A stretch of DNA of 64,000 nt from Bacillus sp. FJAT-44742 (GTDB lineage: Bacteria; Bacillota; Bacilli; Bacillales; Marinococcaceae). A model generated the notes under the pieces. It saw only the letters and a program-made list of their open reading frames with translations. It ran no database searches and was not told the origin of the DNA. Below are positions 9,551 to 18,244 of the stretch, one piece after another. Both the position numbers and the translations under genes were made by a program. Location of the stretch: contig NZ_KZ454936.1 of the NCBI RefSeq assembly GCF_002797315.1, forward strand, positions 2,365,645 to 2,429,644. The letters run 5' to 3'. Numbering within the stretch: the stretch's first letter is position 1; each line of letters opens with the position of its first letter.

Positions 9551-10894
9551 TTATAAAAGCTTTGTCTTATCGAGAAAGCTAGTATCAAAGGTGCCGTTTA
9601 CAAAGTCTTCGTTTTCCATTAGTTTTAAATGGAAAGGGATGGTCGTGTCTACTCCTTCAACGACAAATTCCATTAACGCTCTTTTCATTCGTGAAATGGC
9701 TTCTTCCCTTGTTTTGCCTCTGACAATAAGCTTGGCCACCATGGAATCATAGAAAGGTGTAATCGTAAAGCCAGGATACATTGCACTATCAATGCGGACA
9801 CCTAATCCGCCAGGAGGAAGGTACATATCAAGCTTCCCTGGTGAAGGCATAAATCCTTTTTCCGGATTTTCTGCATTGATACGGCATTCGATAGCCCAGC
9901 CATCAATCACAATTTCTTCTTGACTTACAGAAAGCTTTTCTCCTGCCGCTGCTTTAATTTGTTCTTTTATAAGGTCTATGCCAGTGACTTCTTCGGTTAC
10001 TGGATGTTCTACCTGTATTCTCGTATTCATTTCCATAAAATAGAAGTTTTTGTGCTTATCTAATAAAAACTCTACAGTCCCCGCACCACAGTAATTAACA
10101 GCCTGGGCTGCTTTTACTGCAGCAGTTCCCATCGCTTCTCTGATGTCTTCGTCTAAAGCTGGAGAGGGTGCTTCTTCAACCAGCTTTTGATGACGCCTTT
10201 GAATGGAACAATCCCGCTCGCCAAAATGAACAACATTTCCGTGGGAGTCAGCCATAACCTGAATTTCGACGTGGCGAGGTTCTTCCACAAATTTCTCTAG
10301 ATACACACCCGGGTTTCCAAATGCGGTGGCAGCTTCCTGCTGGGCCATAGAAATGGCTTTTTTCAGCTCACCTGCTTCATATGCTACCCGCATTCCTTTT
10401 CCTCCGCCGCCTGCTGTAGCCTTGACAATCACCGGGTATCCTATTTCTTCAGCGGTTTTGAGAGCTTCTGATTCTTCTTCAATAATTCCGTCTGTCCCTG
10501 GAACTATCGGCACTCCGGCCTCTGCCATTGTTTCACGCGCAACGGCCTTTGCCCCCATTTTATTTATCGCTTCAGGCGATGGGCCGATAAATGTAATATC
10601 ATGGTCAGCACACATCTCGGCAAACTCTGCGTTTTCAGCCAGGAAACCGTAGCCTGGGTGAATCGCTTCTGCCCCTGTCTTCAGTGCCGTGGCTACAAGG
10701 TTCGTTTTCTTTAAGTAGCTCTCAGCTGATGAATGAGGACCAATGCAGTAAGCTTCATCTGCCATGAGGACATGCAGGGCTTCTTTATCCGCTTCAGAGT
10801 GAACGGCTACTGTTTCAATGCCAAGCTCTCTGCAAGCTCTGATAATTCTAACTGCAATTTCCCCTCGATTGGCTATTAACACTTTCGTAAACAT
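9551..10894 (-). CDS. accC: Biotin carboxylase subunit of acyl-CoA carboxylase
   Basis: A 447-residue ATP-grasp enzyme that carboxylates biotin on the carrier protein with bicarbonate and ATP. It has the N-terminal [14 protein letters not shown], the glycine-rich ATP loop [41 protein letters not shown], and the catalytic [21 protein letters not shown]. Length is exactly that of AccC. First gene of the operon, directly behind the promoter and operator at 10954-11008. Probably a propionyl-CoA carboxylase-specific paralogue of AccC. Confidence 0.95.
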   Translation of the reverse strand: MFTKVLIANRGEIAVRIIRACRELGIETVAVHSEADKEALHVLMADEAYCIGPHSSAESYLKKTNLVATALKTGAEAIHPGYGFLAENAEFAEMCADHDITFIGPSPEAINKMGAKAVARETMAEAGVPIVPGTDGIIEEESEALKTAEEIGYPVIVKATAGGGGKGMRVAYEAGELKKAISMAQQEAATAFGNPGVYLEKFVEEPRHVEIQVMADSHGNVVHFGERDCSIQRRHQKLVEEAPSPALDEDIREAMGTAAVKAAQAVNYCGAGTVEFLLDKHKNFYFMEMNTRIQVEHPVTEEVTGIDLIKEQIKAAAGEKLSVSQEEIVIDGWAIECRINAENPEKGFMPSPGKLDMYLPPGGLGVRIDSAMYPGFTITPFYDSMVAKLIVRGKTREEAISRMKRALMEFVVEGVDTTIPFHLKLMENEDFVNGTFDTSFLDKTKLL

Positions 10895-10953
10895 TCCTTC
10901 ACCCTCTTTGCCATTTCTATCATTTTTTTAAACGCTTACATCCGGTCAGGTTT

Positions 10954-10971
10954 AGACCGACTGGTCAGTCT
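10954..10971. promoter_or_regulatory. TetR-type operator palindrome
   Basis: AGACCGACT-GGTCAGTCT: the two 9-nt halves match at 7 of 9 positions as an inverted repeat, a typical TetR-family operator. It begins 9 nt downstream of the -10 box, overlapping the likely transcription start of accC, so bound protein would block initiation. The TetR protein of the same operon is the natural candidate. Confidence 0.7.
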
Positions 10972-10979
10972 GTAATTAA

Positions 10980-11008
10980 ATTCTATGTAAAATTTTTCAC
11001 TTTGTCAA
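10980..11008 (-). promoter_or_regulatory. accC: Sigma-A promoter of the accC operon
   Basis: Minus-strand TTGACA (complement of 11003-11008), a 17-nt spacer, and TAGAAT (complement of 10980-10985). Perfect -35, one mismatch in -10, ideal spacing; the accC start codon is about 85 nt downstream. Confidence 0.85.
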
Positions 11009-11136
11009 TTTCTCTTTCAGGAATTTTTCTTCTTTTATGAAAAAAGTTTATAGTTTCTTTCTCCATTGTATTCTTTCCTCGTTTTTTGCTCAAGTTTTTT
11101 CTAACTTCTCTCCTTTATACGCACACTTAAAAAATG

Positions 11137-11166
11137 AAAAAGCCTCACCGGAAATTCCAATGAGAC
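11137..11166 (-). terminator. Terminator of the DDAH-like gene
   Basis: Minus-strand stem GTCTCATTGG / CCGGTGAGGC (10 bp with G-U pairs, 5-nt loop) followed by five T, directly after the stop codon at 11167. Confidence 0.75.
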
Positions 11167-12009
11167 TTACTGTCTGGAGATAGGAAAGGTAACACAACGA
11201 AAACATCCACCTGACTTAATAATTTCAGAAAAGGATACTTCGTACACCGTAAAGCCTGCATTACGTAATTCTTTATTAATTCTTTTACACTTGTCCTGGC
11301 TGATTACTGTATTATGACCGATTGAAAAGATATTGACACCAAGGTTAAACTGCTCATCCTCTGTGACTTCTATGCATTTATACCTTGAACGCAATGTATC
11401 GGCCCACTCTTCAGACATGGCATTGGGATACAACAGCGCATATTCTTCGGAAAAAGGATTAAACACACAGTCTAAATGCAGATACTTGTCTTCGATTGGG
11501 ACTTTCTCCACCCTTCTCCCAGGAAATAAAGCAGCAAGCTCTTCAATAGCAGAAGCTTCCGTTCTCCCGCTTTGTCCAACGTAGATATTATTCTTGCTTA
11601 TTACCACATCTCCGCCTTCTAAGGCTCCTTTTGTAATCTCATAATATGTTATTCCATGTTCTTTCAACCAGCCTTTGAATACTTCTGTCTCTTTCTTTCG
11701 AATGTTTTGCTTCATTTTTCCTACAACCAGGGTATTGTCAATCACTACTCCTAAATCCCTGGTGTAGACTTGTTCAGGCAGAGCCTCGTCTACAGCCAGT
11801 GTATGAACCTTTACCTGTTCTCTTTCAAACACTTCGATCATGTTATTATGCTGTTTTACTGCTTCTTTCTTATCAATATTTGACCCTGCATATTCTTCCT
11901 GTGTATCGTTGATGACTTCCTGAATTTCCATCGCTCTAGGAGAACATACGATGACCTCTTTTAATGTATCAAAATCTGTTTTTACCTGCGGCATGCTCGC
12001 AACCTTCAC
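11167..12009 (-). CDS. Dimethylarginine dimethylaminohydrolase-family amidinohydrolase
   Basis: A 280-residue cytoplasmic member of the amidinotransferase / arginine-deiminase fold, similar to Bacillus YkgA. Typical members hydrolyse the guanidine group of arginine derivatives to citrulline. Visible active-site elements are YTRDLG (substrate binding), ALEGGD (acidic residues), HLDCVFNP (catalytic His) and the C-terminal GGCFRCVTFPISR, with Cys272 as the probable nucleophile. The start is GTG, eight nt after AAGGAGG; an ATG five codons on is less well placed. It is a single gene with its own terminator. True substrate (dimethylarginine or another) cannot be read from sequence. Confidence 0.85.
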   Translation of the reverse strand: MKVASMPQVKTDFDTLKEVIVCSPRAMEIQEVINDTQEEYAGSNIDKKEAVKQHNNMIEVFEREQVKVHTLAVDEALPEQVYTRDLGVVIDNTLVVGKMKQNIRKKETEVFKGWLKEHGITYYEITKGALEGGDVVISKNNIYVGQSGRTEASAIEELAALFPGRRVEKVPIEDKYLHLDCVFNPFSEEYALLYPNAMSEEWADTLRSRYKCIEVTEDEQFNLGVNIFSIGHNTVISQDKCKRINKELRNAGFTVYEVSFSEIIKSGGCFRCVTFPISRQ

Positions 12010-12173
12010 TCTTTACCCCTCCTTGGTTATTTTATTATTCCTCCCTTCGTACCTTTTCACACTCTTTTTCTTCTCATTACTACAGGAAGGAAATATAGGA
12101 AAGTAAATATAAGGGGAGTTCCTTACTTTTTTCTAAATTTTTAAAATTTTTCAGGTGAAGCAAGAGGTCTTTC

Positions 12174-12202
12174 GTTTGAAATTCTTTTCTTAGTGGTATA
12201 AT
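12174..12202 (+). promoter_or_regulatory. Candidate promoter for the pterin dehydratase gene
   Basis: TTGAAA at 12176 and TATAAT at 12197 with a short 15-nt spacer. The same stretch also reads as a sigma-B-like site: GTTTGA, 14 nt, TGGTAT (12194-12199). Which polymerase uses it cannot be decided. Confidence 0.4.
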
Positions 12203-12266
12203 GAAGATATGAAGAGATAGCGGAAGCACCAAAGGATAAATTTGGATACTATAAGAAGGGAGACCG

Positions 12267-12560
12267 ATGATATTAGCTAATGAAATTGTTGAAGAGAAAA
12301 TCAAAAGTCTTAACGGATGGAAACAGGCGGATGAAAAAACCATAGAGCGAGTGTATACATTCTCGGCTTTTCTTAATGGTATTCATTTTGTCAACAAAAT
12401 TGCTGCACACGCCGAAACAGTAAACCACCATCCACATCTAACCATAAACCATACAGAGGTCACTGTCCGATTGACTACGGTGGACGCTGGAGGAATCACC
12501 GAAAAAGATATCCGCTCAGCTTTTGAATATAATCGATTAATTTCCACAGTTCATGCATAA
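12267..12560 (+). CDS. 4a-hydroxytetrahydrobiopterin dehydratase (pterin-4a-carbinolamine dehydratase)
   Basis: A 97-residue member of the PCD/DCoH family that dehydrates 4a-hydroxytetrahydropterin. Signature residues are NGWKQ near residue 16, FVNKIAAHAETVNHHPHL (the three catalytic histidines of HHPH) and the VRLTTVDAGGITEKD strand-turn. GAAGGGAG precedes the ATG. No aromatic amino-acid hydroxylase is nearby, so in this organism it may act in general pterin or molybdopterin metabolism. Confidence 0.93.
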   Translation: MILANEIVEEKIKSLNGWKQADEKTIERVYTFSAFLNGIHFVNKIAAHAETVNHHPHLTINHTEVTVRLTTVDAGGITEKDIRSAFEYNRLISTVHA

Positions 12561-12642
12561 AATAAACAAGGTACGGAGACGCAAATTGAATTTTTGCATA
12601 TAATAGTAGTACAACAAGCTCCGACCAATTGAGGTGATAAAG

Positions 12643-12819
12643 ATGAGCTATCAAGAGAGCAGAATGAAAAAACTTTTGGAGACCGACCGTTTTCTCCATC
12701 ACACGTTTGAAGAGATAAAGAGAAGCATTGGTGATGAGGATGAAGCCTTAAAAATGGTATTTGATGCTTACGTCCTGAAAGAGCCAATGATGAGGAACGC
12801 ATACGTGCACTTGACGTAA
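12643..12819 (+). CDS. Small protein of unknown function
   Basis: A 58-residue, mostly helical, charged protein beginning MSYQESRMKKLLETDRFL. GAGGTG lies six nt before the ATG, which is why this start is preferred to an in-frame ATG nine nt upstream. No family is recognised. It precedes the DUF5665/DUF948/YtxH cluster on the same strand and could be its first gene. Confidence 0.55.
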   Translation: MSYQESRMKKLLETDRFLHHTFEEIKRSIGDEDEALKMVFDAYVLKEPMMRNAYVHLT

Positions 12820-12962
12820 TGGCGAGGGTCTCCCTTAAATGGGGTGCCCTCTTTAATTTTTTTGTTCTACTGCTTGTCCTCTTCTTTCTGTTTGAAACAG
12901 GAATGTACAGGGTAAGGAAACCTTATACACGTTTTTTTGGTTTCAATAAGGAGGAGAACATA

Positions 12963-13340
12963 GTGGCAGAAGACCAAAATCATCAATCTAACGACAATCC
13001 ACCCAAAACGGAAAAACGTCTAGAGAAAACAAGACGCCGCCCGGAGCATGAGGAAGTAACACGCTTAGAAAAAATTGCTGACCGTCTTGATGAAGTGACG
13101 ACAAAAGGGCGCTTTAAGGATATGGCTTATCACTTCACAAGTCCCAAAGAAGTAATAAAAACAAACCTAATTGCCGGGATAGCCCGCGGCGTGGGACTTA
13201 CGTTAGGGACAGCAATTTTTTTGGCTTTACTTATATTCATCCTTAACTTATTCGTTTCCGCTCCTCTTGTCGGCGAATATATAGCTGACATGTTGGATTT
13301 TATCGATGAACAAAGGGAAAATGGAGAACCTGGCGAATAA
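12963..13340 (+). CDS. DUF5665 domain-containing membrane protein
   Basis: A 125-residue protein: a hydrophilic first half, then LEKIADRLDEVTTKGRFKDM and a long glycine-containing hydrophobic segment (NLIAGIARGVGLTLGTAIFL and onward, about residues 63-95) and an acidic tail. This arrangement is DUF5665, found in Bacilli next to YtxG/YtxH-like genes; function unknown. The GTG start is chosen because AAGGAGG lies nine nt upstream. The frame is open further upstream to an ATG at 12819 that would add a membrane segment, but that ATG lacks a ribosome site. Confidence 0.7.
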   Translation: MAEDQNHQSNDNPPKTEKRLEKTRRRPEHEEVTRLEKIADRLDEVTTKGRFKDMAYHFTSPKEVIKTNLIAGIARGVGLTLGTAIFLALLIFILNLFVSAPLVGEYIADMLDFIDEQRENGEPGE

Positions 13341-13385
13341 GTTATGTATACCATATTTTAATTAATGTGAGCAGGAGGAATTTTT

Positions 13386-13841
13386 ATGGATCTATTAGGC
13401 ATTGGAGTATTAGTTTTTGCAATCGCGTTTTTAATTTTAGTCATCTTCCTTATTAAAGCTTTGAACTCCCTTACAAAAGTACTGGGGGGGGTTGAGGAGA
13501 CCGTCGGTAAGCTTCCTGATCAAATGGATGAAATTTCAAAGCAGACTGAAGTTATCCTCCATAACAGCAATGAGACGATTCTAGACTTAAACCAGAAAAT
13601 GGATGATTTGAATCCGATTTTTCATATCGTAAGAGATACCGGGGAAGCGTCACAAAGACTTTCTTCTTCTTTGGTAGACATCACTAACTCCTTTAAGAAA
13701 GACTCCACTGAGGGCTCTTCTAAGGTAAAAGAGAAAAACATGGGCGGGTTGTACGGAGCGCTGGCTCTCACTTATTTCCTTGCACAGAAAAGAAAAACGT
13801 TAAAGGATGAATTCCAACAACAAGGAGCAGGCAACCCATGA
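13386..13841 (+). CDS. DUF948 family protein (YtxG-like)
   Basis: 151 residues: one N-terminal transmembrane segment (residues 4-25, LGIGVLVFAIAFLILVIFLI) followed by a long amphipathic coiled-coil region with many Asn/Asp/Gln (VEETVGKLPDQMDEISKQTE). This is the DUF948 pattern of Bacillus YtxG, a membrane-anchored general-stress protein. AGGAGG precedes the ATG. The stop codon overlaps the start of the YtxH gene by four bases, so the two are translationally coupled. Confidence 0.85.
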   Translation: MDLLGIGVLVFAIAFLILVIFLIKALNSLTKVLGGVEETVGKLPDQMDEISKQTEVILHNSNETILDLNQKMDDLNPIFHIVRDTGEASQRLSSSLVDITNSFKKDSTEGSSKVKEKNMGGLYGALALTYFLAQKRKTLKDEFQQQGAGNP

Positions 13842-14170
13842 TGAAGGAAAGCCATATCCCTAAACAGCCCAGCCGTTTATTTTCTCTAAGTGCCGGCGCA
13901 GGTTTAGGTGCTCTTCTTGGAGCAGGGCTTACCCTGCTCTTTGCCCCTGCAGACGGCAAGACTTCCAGAATGAAAGCTGCTGATACAGCAGGGAAAGTCA
14001 AAAATATCCCATCTAGATTAAAATCCAGAATTGAAGAGCAAAAAAGCCAGCTGCTGGTAAGAGGCAGTGAGGTATATGGAAAGATTCATGAAGATATGTC
14101 AGTCCTAAAAAAAGAAGCAAGATTGTCTTTGCGGAAAGACAAGGAACATGAGCCGGAGAATAAGGAATAA
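13838..14170 (+). CDS. YtxH domain-containing protein
   Basis: 110 residues with the YtxH glycine/alanine hydrophobic hairpin (SLSAGAGLGALLGAGLTLLFAP, about residues 16-38) and a basic, helical C-terminal region. In Bacillus the YtxG-YtxH pair belongs to the general stress regulon; molecular function is unknown. Starts at ATG 13838 in an ATGA overlap with the DUF948 gene, with AAGGAG ten nt upstream. Confidence 0.85.
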   Translation: MMKESHIPKQPSRLFSLSAGAGLGALLGAGLTLLFAPADGKTSRMKAADTAGKVKNIPSRLKSRIEEQKSQLLVRGSEVYGKIHEDMSVLKKEARLSLRKDKEHEPENKE

Positions 14171-14199
14171 AATAAAGGCAATCCCTCTTTTGAGGTCTT

Positions 14200-14237
14200 C
14201 AGGGTGGTAAAGAATCTTTTCTTACCACCCTGTTTTT
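14200..14237 (+). terminator. Terminator of the YtxH cluster
   Basis: Stem CAGGGTGGTAA / TTACCACCCTG with an 11-nt loop, followed by five T. Confidence 0.85.
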
Positions 14238-14295
14238 GTGGTACTGGTCCATTGCTTCAAAACAATGGCATAACGCAAATATTCAACCATAATAC

Positions 14296-14345
14296 AAAAA
14301 GGTGTCTCATCCAGATCACTAATCATGTGACCTTTCGAGACACCT
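14296..14345 (-). terminator. Terminator of the queCDEF operon
   Basis: Minus-strand stem AGGTGTCTC / GAGACACCT enclosing a second small hairpin, followed by five T; about 70 nt past the queF stop. Confidence 0.75.
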
Positions 14346-14413
14346 CCTTTACTTGTTGTGCTATTTATTTCTGCAAGGTCACGCCCTGAAGAATTCCCTG
14401 ACAATGCTCGTTA

Positions 14414-14911
14414 TTAGCGATTATCAACCGTTTCCGGATTCATATCATGGTTCATGAGTCTGTACTCTGCCATTTCTTCATACTTCGTGCCAGGCTTTCC
14501 ATAGTTCACATAAGGATCTATTGAAATGCCGCCTCTTGGGGTGAATTTCCCCCATACTTCGATATAGCGTGGATCCATCAAATCCACAAGGTCGTTTAGA
14601 ATAATATTCATTGCATCTTCATGGAAATCTCCGTGATTTCTAAAACTGAATAAATACAATTTTAGCGACTTGCTTTCCACCATCTTAATATCCGGGATAT
14701 AGCTGATATACACAGTAGCAAAATCAGGCTGACCAGTTTTAGGACATAGAGTGGTAAACTCAGGGCAATTAAATTTCACAAAATAATCTCTTTTCGGATG
14801 ATGATTATCAAAGGTTTCTAACACAGAAGGATCATAATCAAACTGATATGCTGTATTTTGGCTCCCCAGATGTGTAACCTCAGTTAAGTCAGTTTCTTTT
14901 CTCCCTGACAT
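14414..14911 (-). CDS. queF: NADPH-dependent 7-cyano-7-deazaguanine reductase
   Basis: QueF reduces the nitrile preQ0 to the amine preQ1, the last free-base step of queuosine synthesis. The 165-residue type I enzyme has [17 protein letters not shown], in which the second cysteine forms the thioimide with preQ0 and the aspartate is the proton donor, and the NADPH-binding [21 protein letters not shown] precedes the ATG. Fourth gene of the que operon. Confidence 0.96.
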   Translation of the reverse strand: MSGRKETDLTEVTHLGSQNTAYQFDYDPSVLETFDNHHPKRDYFVKFNCPEFTTLCPKTGQPDFATVYISYIPDIKMVESKSLKLYLFSFRNHGDFHEDAMNIILNDLVDLMDPRYIEVWGKFTPRGGISIDPYVNYGKPGTKYEEMAEYRLMNHDMNPETVDNR

Positions 14912-14929
14912 CCTTAGTCTCCTTTCGTC

Positions 14930-15649
14930 TTACACTCCCTGCTTATTTCCCCATAACAAAGCGTGAAGTTGAGGCAGCACCTTCACATTATTGAAATCCT
15001 CAGATTTCGTTACTGCGTCTACCAGCCATTCATATTTGGTTAACAGCCGGTCCCTCACACTTTGATCATCTGCCTCTTTTACATCTTCATTCCCTGCTTG
15101 TAAAAAGAAAGGAACGTGGGGGTATCTTTGGTGAACAGCTAGTGCATACGTTAAATCCTCTATATTAAAAATAACAATTTTAAAGCTAGCTTGTCCTTTG
15201 CCTTCTTCTTTTAACCTTTCAACATAAAAGTCAAGCTGTTGCCAGTTTGTTTTCATGTTAGAACTTGGAGGCTTGGGTGATAACGTTACTTCATCAATAT
15301 CGAGCATCCATTCCTGCCACATGCTTCCCTGTGTTTCCACAGCCGTCTTGATTCCCTGTTTTTTAAGAGTCTGCACAAGGTGGCCGATCCCTTCATGCAG
15401 AGCCGGATTGCCTCCCGAAATCGTTACATGACTGAAACGTCCAGGTGCCAGGTCGTTTAACCGGTCCACAATTTCGTCTGTTTTCATCATGTCAGGTTTT
15501 TGGCTTCCATCCCAGGTGAAAGCTGAATCACACCAGCTGCACCGGTAATCACAGCCGGACGTTCTCACAAACATTGTTTTTTGGCCAATGACCATTCCTT
15601 CCCCTTGAATGGTTGGCCCGAATATTTCTAATACAGGAACTTTCTTCAT
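14930..15649 (-). CDS. queE: 7-carboxy-7-deazaguanine synthase (radical SAM)
   Basis: QueE rearranges 6-carboxytetrahydropterin to 7-carboxy-7-deazaguanine. The 239-residue protein has GPTIQGEG at residues 10-17 and the radical-SAM cluster motif CDYRCSWCDS (CxxxCxxC) near residue 33, with TISGGNPALH following. It overlaps the queD stop by four bases and is translated from GGAGG inside the end of queD. Confidence 0.95.
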   Translation of the reverse strand: MKKVPVLEIFGPTIQGEGMVIGQKTMFVRTSGCDYRCSWCDSAFTWDGSQKPDMMKTDEIVDRLNDLAPGRFSHVTISGGNPALHEGIGHLVQTLKKQGIKTAVETQGSMWQEWMLDIDEVTLSPKPPSSNMKTNWQQLDFYVERLKEEGKGQASFKIVIFNIEDLTYALAVHQRYPHVPFFLQAGNEDVKEADDQSVRDRLLTKYEWLVDAVTKSEDFNNVKVLPQLHALLWGNKQGV

Positions 15650-16089
15650 TCAGAGAAGTCCTCCTCCTTCGGCCTGTATACCACGTAACTTGTCGGCGTT
15701 TCCCGAACAAAGACCTGGAGGCAGCGCGGATGATTCAAATGCTGGTCAAGTTCCTTTTGAATTCTTTCCCAGATCACACGAGCCACTACTTCAGTCGTAG
15801 GAAATTGATTAGAATCTTCTTGAGAAGCATATTCATCATGATCATTCAATAAAGTATGATCATACCGTTTATGAACAATTTCTTTCAATAATTGAAAATT
15901 AACTAAAAATCCTGATTCATCAAGGCTGTCTCCAGCTATCGTAACATTGATGACATACGTGTGACCGTGAATATCCTGACACTTGCCTGCCTGCTCATTA
16001 GGAATAAAGTGAGCGGCAGCCATATGCATGTCCTTATTAAGTTCATATCGAAATTGATGGTTTACTTGGGGATAGGATTGGTGAAGCAT
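15646..16089 (-). CDS. queD: 6-carboxy-5,6,7,8-tetrahydropterin synthase
   Basis: QueD makes 6-carboxytetrahydropterin from dihydroneopterin triphosphate. The 147-residue protein carries the zinc histidines HMAAAHF and HGHTY, the catalytic Cys in GKCQDIHGH, and the C-terminal VRETPTSYVVYR substrate-binding segment with its glutamate. It is two bases after queC and overlaps queE. Confidence 0.95.
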   Translation of the reverse strand: MLHQSYPQVNHQFRYELNKDMHMAAAHFIPNEQAGKCQDIHGHTYVINVTIAGDSLDESGFLVNFQLLKEIVHKRYDHTLLNDHDEYASQEDSNQFPTTEVVARVIWERIQKELDQHLNHPRCLQVFVRETPTSYVVYRPKEEDFSE

Positions 16090-16091
16090 AA

Positions 16092-16757
16092 TTACTCACT
16101 CCCCTTTTCCTCTATATATTGTTGATAGCCTCTTTGACGAAGCACACATGCGGGGCACTCGCCGCAGCCATCACCACGAATTCCCTCGTAGCATGTTAGT
16201 GTCTTATTCTTTACATAATCCAGTCTTCCCATTTTATCAGCAAGTTCCCATGTTTCTGCTTTATCGAGCCACATGAGAGGCGTATGAAGAACAAATTCAT
16301 TGTCCATTGATAAGTTTAATGAAACGTTTAAAGACTTGATAAATATATCCCGGCAGTCCGGGTATCCGCTATAATCTGTTTCACATACTCCTGTAATTAC
16401 ATGTTTTGCGCCCTGCTGCTTTGCAAAAATGGCGGCAAAGGACAAGAATAGCAGATTTCTTCCCTCTACAAATGTATTGGGCGGCTGGCCGTCTTTTCCT
16501 TCTTCCATCTCGATATCCGCCCGGGTAAGAGCGCTTGGTGACAGCTGGTTCAGTAATTCCATATCCAGCACATGGTGTTCAACTCCAAGCTCTTTGGCAA
16601 TATCCTTTGCTACATCAATTTCATTGCTGTGACGCTGTCCATATTGAAACGTAACAGCACTTACCTCTTTAAACCGCTCTAAAGCCCAAAAAAGGCATGT
16701 AGTGCTGTCTTGGCCGCCGCTAAAGACTACTACAGCTTTATCCTCCTGGAAACTCAT
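16092..16757 (-). CDS. queC: 7-cyano-7-deazaguanine synthase
   Basis: QueC converts 7-carboxy-7-deazaguanine to preQ0 with ATP and ammonia. The 221-residue enzyme has the PP-loop [13 protein letters not shown] near the N-terminus and the C-terminal zinc cluster [25 protein letters not shown] precedes the ATG. First gene of the operon, behind a leader of roughly 335 nt. Confidence 0.96.
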   Translation of the reverse strand: MSFQEDKAVVVFSGGQDSTTCLFWALERFKEVSAVTFQYGQRHSNEIDVAKDIAKELGVEHHVLDMELLNQLSPSALTRADIEMEEGKDGQPPNTFVEGRNLLFLSFAAIFAKQQGAKHVITGVCETDYSGYPDCRDIFIKSLNVSLNLSMDNEFVLHTPLMWLDKAETWELADKMGRLDYVKNKTLTCYEGIRGDGCGECPACVLRQRGYQQYIEEKGSE

Positions 16758-17099
16758 CGCGCTTCCTTCCTTTCTCTCTACAAGTCATGCACTTATACTA
16801 AACGCAGTCTTATTCAAAACAAGCTGCCTGAAATTTATAATGGGCCCCGTTAGAAAATTAATGGTCGTGCAGTCTTAAGCTTTCAGCCCTCCCTCTTTGT
16901 GGAGAATTTCTGCATCCGTAAGAGGTCTCCTGAAAACAGGCAGCCTCAATATCCGGCAAGATGGAAAAGCAGCCAGGTGAAGCTTACAGCAAAACCACAA
17001 TGGTTTTAAGCAGAGCCTTACAAAGAAGAGATCACATTTCTCTCTTAGTCAGCATTCTTAAATATTTTTACATCATAACGTAAAAAAACACCATCGTCC
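16758..17099 (-). ncRNA. Long structured 5' leader of the que operon, type unknown
   Basis: About 335 nt separate the promoter from queC. On the minus strand there are several inverted repeats: AACCATTGTGGTT, CTCTT paired across AAGAGG, and a CTGCCTG / CAGGCAG pair about 110 nt apart (near 16826 and 16937). Many Firmicute que operons carry a preQ1 riboswitch here, but I could not find the short preQ1-I pseudoknot signature or a preQ1-II pattern. No open frame with a ribosome site is seen. Confidence 0.4.
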
Positions 17100-17108
17100 A
17101 TTATAGCA
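17100..17108 (-). promoter_or_regulatory. Extended -10 promoter of the que operon
   Basis: Minus-strand TGCTATAAT, a full TGn extended -10 element; the -35 region is poor, as is common for such promoters. Confidence 0.6.
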
Positions 17109-17163
17109 TTCTCACGCCTAGTGTTCCTATCAATTTCTCCCCATATGTATCGCTTTTCTAACG

Positions 17164-17190
17164 AAAAAAGAGGCTTTCCGCCTCTTTTTC
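17164..17190 (-). terminator. Terminator of dcd
   Basis: Stem AAAAAGAGGC / GCCTCTTTTTT with a 5-nt loop and T-run, just after the dcd stop codon. Confidence 0.85.
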
Positions 17191-17198
17191 AAGTTTCC

Positions 17199-17738
17199 CT
17201 ATTCATTTGCTTCTTTATCTAAATATACCTGGCTTCCAACTGCGTTTCGCTGGCCCTGGTACTTTCCACTGTATGGTTGCCCTGCTTTTTTATCCATTAA
17301 CGCAAACACTAGCTGGGCTATTCTTCGGCCTGAGGTCAAACGGATAGGAAGGCGATTTGCATTGTAGAGCTCTAATGTAATTTCTCCTTCAAATCCAGGA
17401 TCAACCCAGCCTGCATTTTGAATAAACAGCCCCATCCTTCCTATAGAACTTCTCCCCTCAACAAATGCCGTTAAGTGATCAGGGAGCTTTATGTACTCCG
17501 TAGTAGTTGCCAGTAAAAAAGAATTTGGAGGGATGACTACTTCTTCACTTTCAAATTCTACATACTTTGCTGGTTTGTCTAGGGCAATGGATTCAATAGA
17601 ATTTTCATCTATTTTTAAGAAATGTGTTCCCAAGCGGATATCTACAGAAGCGGGCTGGATTTGATGCTCTGTCATTGGAGTAATGGCTAAGCTGCCTTCC
17701 TCCATCATTTCTCGAATCGTTTGATCTGATAAGATCAT
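17199..17738 (-). CDS. dcd: dCTP deaminase
   Basis: A 179-residue trimeric dUTPase-fold enzyme producing dUTP (or dUMP) from dCTP for thymidylate synthesis. Visible motifs: [11 protein letters not shown], the phosphate-binding EGRSSIGR, and [18 protein letters not shown] with the catalytic glutamate. The C-terminal YSGKYQGQ closes over the nucleotide. GAGGTG precedes the ATG. Whether it is mono- or bifunctional (direct dUMP formation) cannot be decided here. Confidence 0.93.
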   Translation of the reverse strand: MILSDQTIREMMEEGSLAITPMTEHQIQPASVDIRLGTHFLKIDENSIESIALDKPAKYVEFESEEVVIPPNSFLLATTTEYIKLPDHLTAFVEGRSSIGRMGLFIQNAGWVDPGFEGEITLELYNANRLPIRLTSGRRIAQLVFALMDKKAGQPYSGKYQGQRNAVGSQVYLDKEANE

Positions 17739-17908
17739 CTTTGTGTCACCTCACCATGTTCTCTCTTACCGATTTGCTTTATTACGATGTATATTTTGGT
17801 TATCCAAACAAACTGTGCCACTGAACCACAACCCAATAATCATAGTCTTTGTTACAAGTATATATTTTATTGCTATCATTTCCAAGAAGAAGAACAAAGC
17901 CTCAGCTC

Positions 17909-17941
17909 AAAAAAAACGCTGCCCCGTGTTAGGGGGCGGCG
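17909..17941 (-). terminator. Terminator of the IDEAL-domain gene
   Basis: Minus-strand GC-rich stem CGCCGCCCC / GGGGCAGCG followed by eight T, three nt past the stop. Confidence 0.88.
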
Positions 17942-17944
17942 CTT

Positions 17945-18244
17945 CTAATTAGTATCAAAATCTAGCTCTAATTCATAGCCCTGCTCAGATATTACTTTTC
18001 CGTGTTTGTAATTTTCCATGAGGTCGTAATAGCTTTCAGTCAGTACTAAAAATCTAGATTCATCTCTTTCATCCAATGCCTCATCAATCATGCGCTGCAA
18101 CCGCTCTTTATTAAAGTTAAAGACGGCGTATTCCATCATCATTTTTGCGTACAGTGATTGAAGGACCTGTCTAGTCGGACGTCTGCCATGCTTCATGGAC
18201 TTTACTTTTTTCATAAAGTGCTGTTCATGTGTTGGATGTAGCAT
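17945..18244 (-). CDS. IDEAL domain-containing protein
   Basis: A 99-residue protein with a basic N-terminus (MKKVKSMKHGRRPTR) and the IDEAL domain at about residues 30-80: LYAKMMMEYAVFNFNKERLQ, then MIDEALDERDESRFLVLTESYYDLM, where ID-E-AL is the naming motif. In Bacillus such domains occur in ComK adaptor-like and small uncharacterised proteins and mediate protein contacts. The ribosome site (AGGGGG, about 11 nt away) is only moderate; an ATG at codon 11 has none. Confidence 0.8.
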   Translation of the reverse strand: MLHPTHEQHFMKKVKSMKHGRRPTRQVLQSLYAKMMMEYAVFNFNKERLQRMIDEALDERDESRFLVLTESYYDLMENYKHGKVISEQGYELELDFDTN

